Of a stretch of DNA of 64,000 nucleotides, positions 63,401 to 64,000 are shown piece by piece (position 1 is the stretch's first letter; every line of letters begins with the position of its first letter). The notes under the pieces are model-generated. The model was not told where the DNA came from, made no database searches, and saw only the letters and a list, made by a program, of their open reading frames with translations. The translations under genes and the position numbers were made by a program. This DNA comes from Hemicentrotus pulcherrimus (Eukaryota; Echinodermata; Echinoidea; Camarodonta; Strongylocentrotidae), in the NCBI GenBank assembly GCA_003118195.1, contig BEXV01000096.1, positions 247,899 through 311,898 of the forward strand. Reading direction: 5' to 3'.

Positions 63401-63624
63401 ACATTTGACATATAGATATTGTGAAGAACTATAAACAAAATAATGATAATTATTAGACCATACATATCATTTGTCATATCCTATTTGCTCATATAGACTG
63501 TTCCAAAAAAAAGTATCAGAAGTACCTTTCTTGATTGAAGATAGTGAGCTTGTTCTAGACAAAGCTGCTTTGTCACTCCCTGCTTGGCTGCCTGGAACTA
63601 TCTCATCATCAACTGCTGTCTCCT
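45261..63624 (-). CDS. CFAP61: CFAP61 (cilia- and flagella-associated protein 61), C-terminal 20 exons
   Basis: Exons in transcript order: 63526-63624, 62938-63144, 62462-62522, 61523-61583, 61017-61189, 59846-59954, 59330-59527, 58525-58800, 58115-58243, 57505-57632, 56872-57057, 51675-51756, 51212-51386, 50213-50563, 49584-49713, 48957-49197, 47349-47447, 46761-46955, 46461-46520, 45261-45401. All are GT-AG, and the phases join into one frame of 1,032 residues ending PMYAKPGMV and TAA. Family segments seen: [102 protein letters not shown] and [14 protein letters not shown]61 is part of the calmodulin- and spoke-associated complex at the base of radial spoke 3 in motile axonemes. Human CFAP61 is about 1,240 residues, so roughly the first 200 lie right of the window. 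An intronless TLR sits in its 51757-56871 intron on the other strand. Confidence 0.95.
46461..46520 (-). CDS. CFAP61: CFAP61 short exon, 20 codons
   Basis: It reads [20 protein letters not shown], phase 0 at both ends, with a T-rich acceptor (ttttttccag) and donor gtaagt. Amphipathic spacing suggests a helix. Confidence 0.85.
46761..46955 (-). CDS. CFAP61: CFAP61 exon, C-terminal helical region
   Basis: It reads [40 protein letters not shown] and [25 protein letters not shown]. LINDLYxYFREPW-type helices and FHDRFxDxxxExRxLL are conserved in the family. Confidence 0.95.
47349..47447 (-). CDS. CFAP61: CFAP61 exon, 33 codons
   Basis: It reads [20 protein letters not shown] then [13 protein letters not shown], phase 0 at both ends. 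A hAT-like element is inserted in the preceding intron. Confidence 0.92.
47604..48546. mobile_element. hAT-like non-autonomous DNA transposon in a CFAP61 intron
   Basis: Exact 8-bp target-site duplications TTTGAGAA lie at 47596-47603 and 48547-48554. The ends are inverted: TAGTGCTGTA at the left and TACAGCACTA at the right. Both subterminal regions carry clusters of CCGAA/CCGAAC in the same direction. Length is 943 bp and no transposase is encoded; the interior is AT-rich with a GC-rich patch near 48380-48425. An 8-bp duplication with TAGTGCTGTA-like termini is characteristic of the hAT superfamily. Confidence 0.88.
48957..49197 (-). CDS. CFAP61: CFAP61 exon, [10 protein letters not shown] segment
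   Basis: It reads (W)[59 protein letters not shown] and [21 protein letters not shown]. [12 protein letters not shown] and the glycine-rich VLPGGxHYLHxxKP block are CFAP61 features. Confidence 0.95.
49584..49713 (-). CDS. CFAP61: CFAP61 exon, [12 protein letters not shown] segment
   Basis: It reads [40 protein letters not shown] and AEQW. ND(S/A)CLVxDGRLVI and [17 protein letters not shown] are conserved. Donor gttagt, acceptor ctcaccag. Confidence 0.95.
50213..50563 (-). CDS. CFAP61: CFAP61 exon, second Rossmann-like half
   Basis: At 351 bp this is the largest CFAP61 exon here: [20 protein letters not shown], then [40 protein letters not shown] and [34 protein letters not shown] resembles a second nucleotide-binding turn (G-S-S in place of GxG). 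Acceptor catctag, donor gtaggc. Confidence 0.96.
50848..51203 (+). repeat. tRNA-derived SINE-like element in a CFAP61 intron
   Basis: It has a box A (TGGCTCAGTTGGTAAAGCG, about 50860-50878) and a box B (GGGTTCAAATCC) at tRNA-like spacing, then a body with GTTAACGTGCCCCTCC and GGACGTTAAATGG, and a GAAGAAGAAGAAG tail. It is antisense to CFAP61. It is not a functional tRNA gene: no clean acceptor stem or 3' partner is visible, and the box B runs into a long C run. Confidence 0.72.
51212..51386 (-). CDS. CFAP61: CFAP61 exon, [12 protein letters not shown] segment
   Basis: It reads [40 protein letters not shown] and [18 protein letters not shown]. Acceptor cctctag, donor gtaaac. The donor lies about ten bases from the GAA-rich tail of a SINE-like insertion. 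Confidence 0.94.
51675..51756 (-). CDS. CFAP61: CFAP61 exon, NTGQQYQ segment
   Basis: It reads [28 protein letters not shown]. VPYDHLIxxTGxQY is the conserved strand of the FAD/NAD-binding-like domain (equivalent to the ATG/GTG motif of flavoprotein disulfide reductases). It lies immediately downstream (in transcript order) of the intron holding the TLR. Confidence 0.94.
51757..52587. other. Region upstream of the TLR, within the CFAP61 intron
   Basis: AT-rich sequence with several stops in all frames. It must contain the TLR promoter and 5' leader, but I could not identify a TATA box or binding site with confidence. No other feature is seen. Confidence 0.4.
52588..55392 (+). CDS. Intronless Toll-like receptor with diverged TIR domain
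   Basis: A 934-residue type I membrane receptor in one exon. I chose ATG 52588 (good context, A at -3); a second ATG at 52618 immediately precedes the hydrophobic signal core [10 protein letters not shown]. The frame also runs 14 codons upstream, without an ATG. Order: signal peptide; paired-cysteine N-cap; about twenty leucine-rich repeats (LxxLxLxxNxI); one C-terminal cap ([10 protein letters not shown] with later Cys pair); transmembrane helix about 727-748; TIR about 780-925. A single C-terminal cap makes it the vertebrate-type architecture. TIR box 1 is unusual (YEFHLNLMF, 780-788, for F/YDAFISY), the BB loop has GDNYLPLG (817-824) instead of RDxxPG, and box 3 FW is kept (914-915). Sea urchins carry hundreds of TLRs, mostly single-exon, with largely unknown ligands. 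Signalling through MyD88-type adaptors is family knowledge and uncertain here. The gene lies antisense in a CFAP61 intron. Confidence 0.95.
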   Translation: MKNSSTATCTMYIYFLIILWTRHFLDAEGLVGSDELSTNRCQLKNKTKTHGIAATCSHLRLTSIPPHLPRNTIMLDVSYNQITVLKNNSFQSLQQLNTLSVKANFISDLEVGTFLPLTKLRTLDMTQNRLTHLQHNIFNANHLLFRLVLFSNNFSSVPNDALSRLPLLRSIFLANNSIQMANFTAFSHSSNLSAIDLSNNAISSIEASDFKPLQNHSLKTLSLDANDLHSLPARLFSYLNRVRWLVLDGNTLFNFHLSSFLGNMNIDTLSVCGCRIRNIVKLDNSSLSNASFPAISSIAMSGNIIAYMPPYTFQGFNQTRTLKIQRNKITTMFVDSFCGLDSLIYLDLSDNRIKSLKIGMFSSNPQLQELILSRNEIKRLNLQSFQGLSALQTLDLSYNNLKYVDDRQQWANPELHLLNISNNNFITLHPRLFSGNLSNLQILDVSFNKISDYSNVTFNNVPSLQELYLISEQVQSLNQVFSKMKNLTKLDISQADTYWTSIHQFTETTSLQELRMCHNNLHYYDLFDKNVTQSSLFEGLVSLKKLNLIDNDLNGLEPGVFRPLIQLDSLDLSQCKIVHLAPGLFQGLTSLKTLYLNENDITTTFASFFKGLDHLESLFFRNSRLQVLDKNLFVTTPKLHHLHLSGNHISKVQRETIFPTNHTLTLDISDNRFSCTCELNWFITWLQNSDITLKRPNQTQCFNTSFKAVIGKPILTFVPADFCGVNILLISGMTFLASTVSLSLVIAYNKRWWLNHKLFLLKLAIIGHEEMAEDFNADQYEFHLNLMFHGAEEEWVEQVMKPALEERLPHLQSIVYGDNYLPLGMFYIKAIHDVTENSFKTVLLLSNQSIDDTWFMTKLRIALEHINDTGLDKVILIFLEDIQEDHLPYLVRLLMSKKKPYILWVDDEDGKELFWAQFERSMRANKAINNAIPL
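56136..56400. repeat. 134-bp tandem duplication downstream of the TLR
   Basis: Copy 1 starts at 56136 (CAGACTGTAAC) and copy 2 at 56270 (CAGATTGTAAG). Both contain ATCTCATCAAAAGTTCTTAA and TGATTGATTGATAAATAAG followed by GTGACTATTT. Moderate divergence shows it is not an assembly echo. Confidence 0.88.
56690..56815 (-). pseudogene. Decayed partial duplicate of the adjacent CFAP61 exon
   Basis: On the minus strand it can be read as [27 protein letters not shown], against [27 protein letters not shown] in the functional exon. The offset is 185 bases, and about 100 bases align without an indel at roughly three quarters identity. The 5' part of the exon and its GT donor are not preserved, so it probably is not spliced. 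Confidence 0.75.
56872..57057 (-). CDS. CFAP61: CFAP61 exon, CPHLRFNN segment
   Basis: It reads [40 protein letters not shown] and [23 protein letters not shown]. RSWVNVVxxxMxGIxR is conserved. Acceptor cacactcag, donor gttagt. A decayed partial copy of this exon lies 185 bases further along the transcript at about 56690-56815. Confidence 0.95.
57505..57632 (-). CDS. CFAP61: CFAP61 exon, Rossmann-like nucleotide-binding motif
   Basis: It reads [20 protein letters not shown] and [39 protein letters not shown] is the beta-turn-helix of a Rossmann fold. The canonical GxGxxG is GASDTG here, lacking the second glycine, so cofactor binding is uncertain. Confidence 0.95.
58115..58243 (-). CDS. CFAP61: CFAP61 exon, domain linker
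   Basis: It reads [40 protein letters not shown] and KEQ. The motif MVPVRxRRQIxYPL is a family feature preceding the dinucleotide-binding domain. Acceptor cctatcag, donor gtgagt. Confidence 0.94.
58525..58800 (-). CDS. CFAP61: CFAP61 exon, [14 protein letters not shown] segment
   Basis: This is 92 codons, phase 0 at both ends: [20 protein letters not shown], then [40 protein letters not shown] and [11 protein letters not shown]. It is one of the most conserved parts of CFAP61. QVVGVA followed by helical and strand segments fits the core of a GNAT-like fold. Confidence 0.96.
59330..59527 (-). CDS. CFAP61: CFAP61 exon, second acetyltransferase-like segment
   Basis: It reads [40 protein letters not shown] and [42 protein letters not shown] resembles the opening of GNAT-like domains (VRxAxxxDxxxIxxL). 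No catalytic role is claimed. Confidence 0.92.
59846..59954 (-). CDS. CFAP61: CFAP61 exon, central domain
   Basis: It reads [20 protein letters not shown] then [16 protein letters not shown]. The pattern DFLPxxFxLFPDxDxCVxxxP is conserved in the family. The donor is GTAAGT immediately after a GTA codon. Confidence 0.93.
60104..60812. mobile_element. Inverted-repeat-bounded element with 150-bp internal tandem repeats
   Basis: The ends carry ATGCCTCCGC (60104-60113) and its inverse GCGGAGGCAT (60803-60812). The interior has four units of about 150 bp, anchored at ATCAGTTCAT (60221, 60367, 60518, 60667). Each has TTTGGCAGGAATCC-type, GAGATAACGCGATCAC-type and TGACCTTTGACCT-type blocks. There is no coding capacity. 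It lies in the CFAP61 intron 59955-61016. The flanking target duplication is not clear to me. Confidence 0.75.
61017..61189 (-). CDS. CFAP61: CFAP61 exon, [13 protein letters not shown] segment
   Basis: It reads [20 protein letters not shown], then [20 protein letters not shown] and CIDERYEMR. [15 protein letters not shown] is a conserved CFAP61 block that opens the central domain. Acceptor catttcag, donor gtgggt. Confidence 0.92.
61523..61583 (-). CDS. CFAP61: CFAP61 short linker exon
   Basis: It reads [21 protein letters not shown] and ends in phase 0 with donor gtaggt. It lies just left of the duplicated block at 61614-61963. Confidence 0.72.
61614..61963. repeat. Direct repeat copy 1 (probable unmerged haplotype)
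   Basis: 350 bp nearly identical to 62070-62425. The differences are a few substitutions and six bases of a TAA microsatellite. It ends exactly where a different sequence (61964-62068) begins. Both copies fall in one CFAP61 intron and contain no exon. Confidence 0.92.
61964..62068. mobile_element. MITE-like insertion fragment cut off by an assembly gap
   Basis: It starts GCCCGTATTCTGAAGTCGTG immediately after the point where the two repeat copies diverge, and it is rich in internal inverted motifs (TGTTTAACTTAG, GACTTAAACAGGACTTAGAC). No open frame is present. Its right end is lost at the N, so the terminal inverted repeat and target duplication cannot be checked. Confidence 0.5.
62070..62425. 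repeat. Direct repeat copy 2 (probable unmerged haplotype)
   Basis: This is the second copy of the block, starting one base after the N at 62069. It continues uninterrupted into the flank of the CFAP61 exon at 62462, so it appears to be the allele without the insertion. Confidence 0.92.
62462..62522 (-). CDS. CFAP61: CFAP61 short linker exon
   Basis: It reads [21 protein letters not shown] with split codons at both ends (phase 1 to phase 2). The acceptor is tcacag; the donor GTATTT is weak. Support is the phase match to both neighbours. Confidence 0.72.
62938..63144 (-). CDS. CFAP61: CFAP61 exon, Pro/Thr/Lys-rich linker
   Basis: It reads [20 protein letters not shown], then repeats of the form (K)xTPLPx[30 protein letters not shown] and [13 protein letters not shown]. 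It looks like a disordered basic linker. Acceptor atcttacag, donor gtaagtg. Confidence 0.8.
63526..63624 (-). CDS. CFAP61: CFAP61 exon, Ser/Asp-rich linker
   Basis: It reads [20 protein letters not shown] then [12 protein letters not shown]. The acceptor follows a long pyrimidine tract (minus strand) next to the poly-G/N assembly scar at 63663-63700. It begins with two bases of a split codon, so another exon precedes it beyond the window edge. The linker is poorly conserved; the call rests on splice sites and phase. Confidence 0.7.
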
Positions 63625-63662
63625 CTGAAGAGAAGAGGAAGAAGAGAAAGAGAGATAAAGAG

Positions 63663-63700
63663 GGGGGGGGGGGGGGGTAAGTACAAGCANGGGGGGGGGG
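63663..63700. other. Assembly scar: poly-G tract split by an N
   Basis: A G run, then TAAGTACAAGCA, N (63690), a second G run and ATAAGTACAAGCA again. The repeated 12-mer on either side of the N suggests two reads or contigs abutted without merging. Confidence 0.75.
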
Positions 63701-63869
63701 ATAAGTACAAGCATAAAAGACATATCTGTTCTTACCCTCTGATTGTTAAGAATCACTTATACCTAATATCTGTCCACTTTGCACTTGGCTTAAGGTAAAG
63801 ACTTTAACAGGATAGCCAATATACCATCTGTAATACAAGTCAGTCCTGTCAACACATTGTCAGTGTCAT

Positions 63870-64000
63870 CGATCTATCAATCTATCTATCTATCTGTCTG
63901 TCTATCTTTCTGTCTGTCTTTCTGTCTGTCTGTCTGTCTGCCAATCTATCTTTCTATCTATCTGTCTGTCCATCAATCTATCTGTCTTCCTATCTATCCA
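63870..64000. repeat. TCTA/TCTG tetranucleotide microsatellite
   Basis: Interspersed TCTA and TCTG units with occasional TCAA and TTTC, running to the window edge. Confidence 0.92.

Overview
This window looks like eukaryotic genomic DNA from a sea urchin (echinoid). It is AT-rich, with long introns, canonical GT-AG splice sites, microsatellites and several families of degenerate transposable elements. Its genes are a kinesin-26 family member (KIF26), the axonemal protein CFAP61, and a Toll-like receptor encoded in a single exon. Intronless TLRs in large numbers are typical of sea urchins. I infer the echinoid assignment from this combination; no single sequence proves it. Four single N characters (42487, 56623, 62069, 63690) and two duplicated flanks show this is a draft assembly.

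Layout: (1) 1-39180, plus strand: KIF26. Twelve coding exons lie between 6908 and 37552. They encode about 1,885 residues: the end of the N-terminal region, the whole degenerate motor domain, a very large tail exon (29353-33127) and the short C-terminal coiled-coil exons. The N-terminal exons lie left of the window. The 3' UTR runs to a poly(A) signal at 39159-39164. The motor exon at 26131-26368 carries an in-frame TAA. (2) 39190-45260: the convergent interval between KIF26 and CFAP61, filled with repeats. It includes an AT-rich tandem array and a 720-bp element flanked by 10-bp target-site duplications. (3) 45261-64000, minus strand: CFAP61. Twenty coding exons give the C-terminal 1,032 residues, and the N-terminus lies right of the window. 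(4) 52588-55392, plus strand: a 934-residue Toll-like receptor nested in a 5.1-kb intron of CFAP61 on the opposite strand, with a diverged TIR domain.

The three genes do not form a functional unit. KIF26 is a signalling/cytoskeletal kinesin-like protein, CFAP61 belongs to the radial-spoke base of motile cilia, and the TLR is an innate-immune-type receptor. The most useful observations are the nested antisense TLR and its unusual TIR; the premature stop in the KIF26 motor; a decayed partial copy of a CFAP61 exon; a complete hAT-like non-autonomous element with an 8-bp target duplication; an inverted-repeat-bounded 150-bp tandem array carrying DR1 (nuclear-receptor-type) motifs; and an apparent haplotype duplication around an N that captures one allele with a MITE-like insertion. 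I saw no wholly new multi-gene system.
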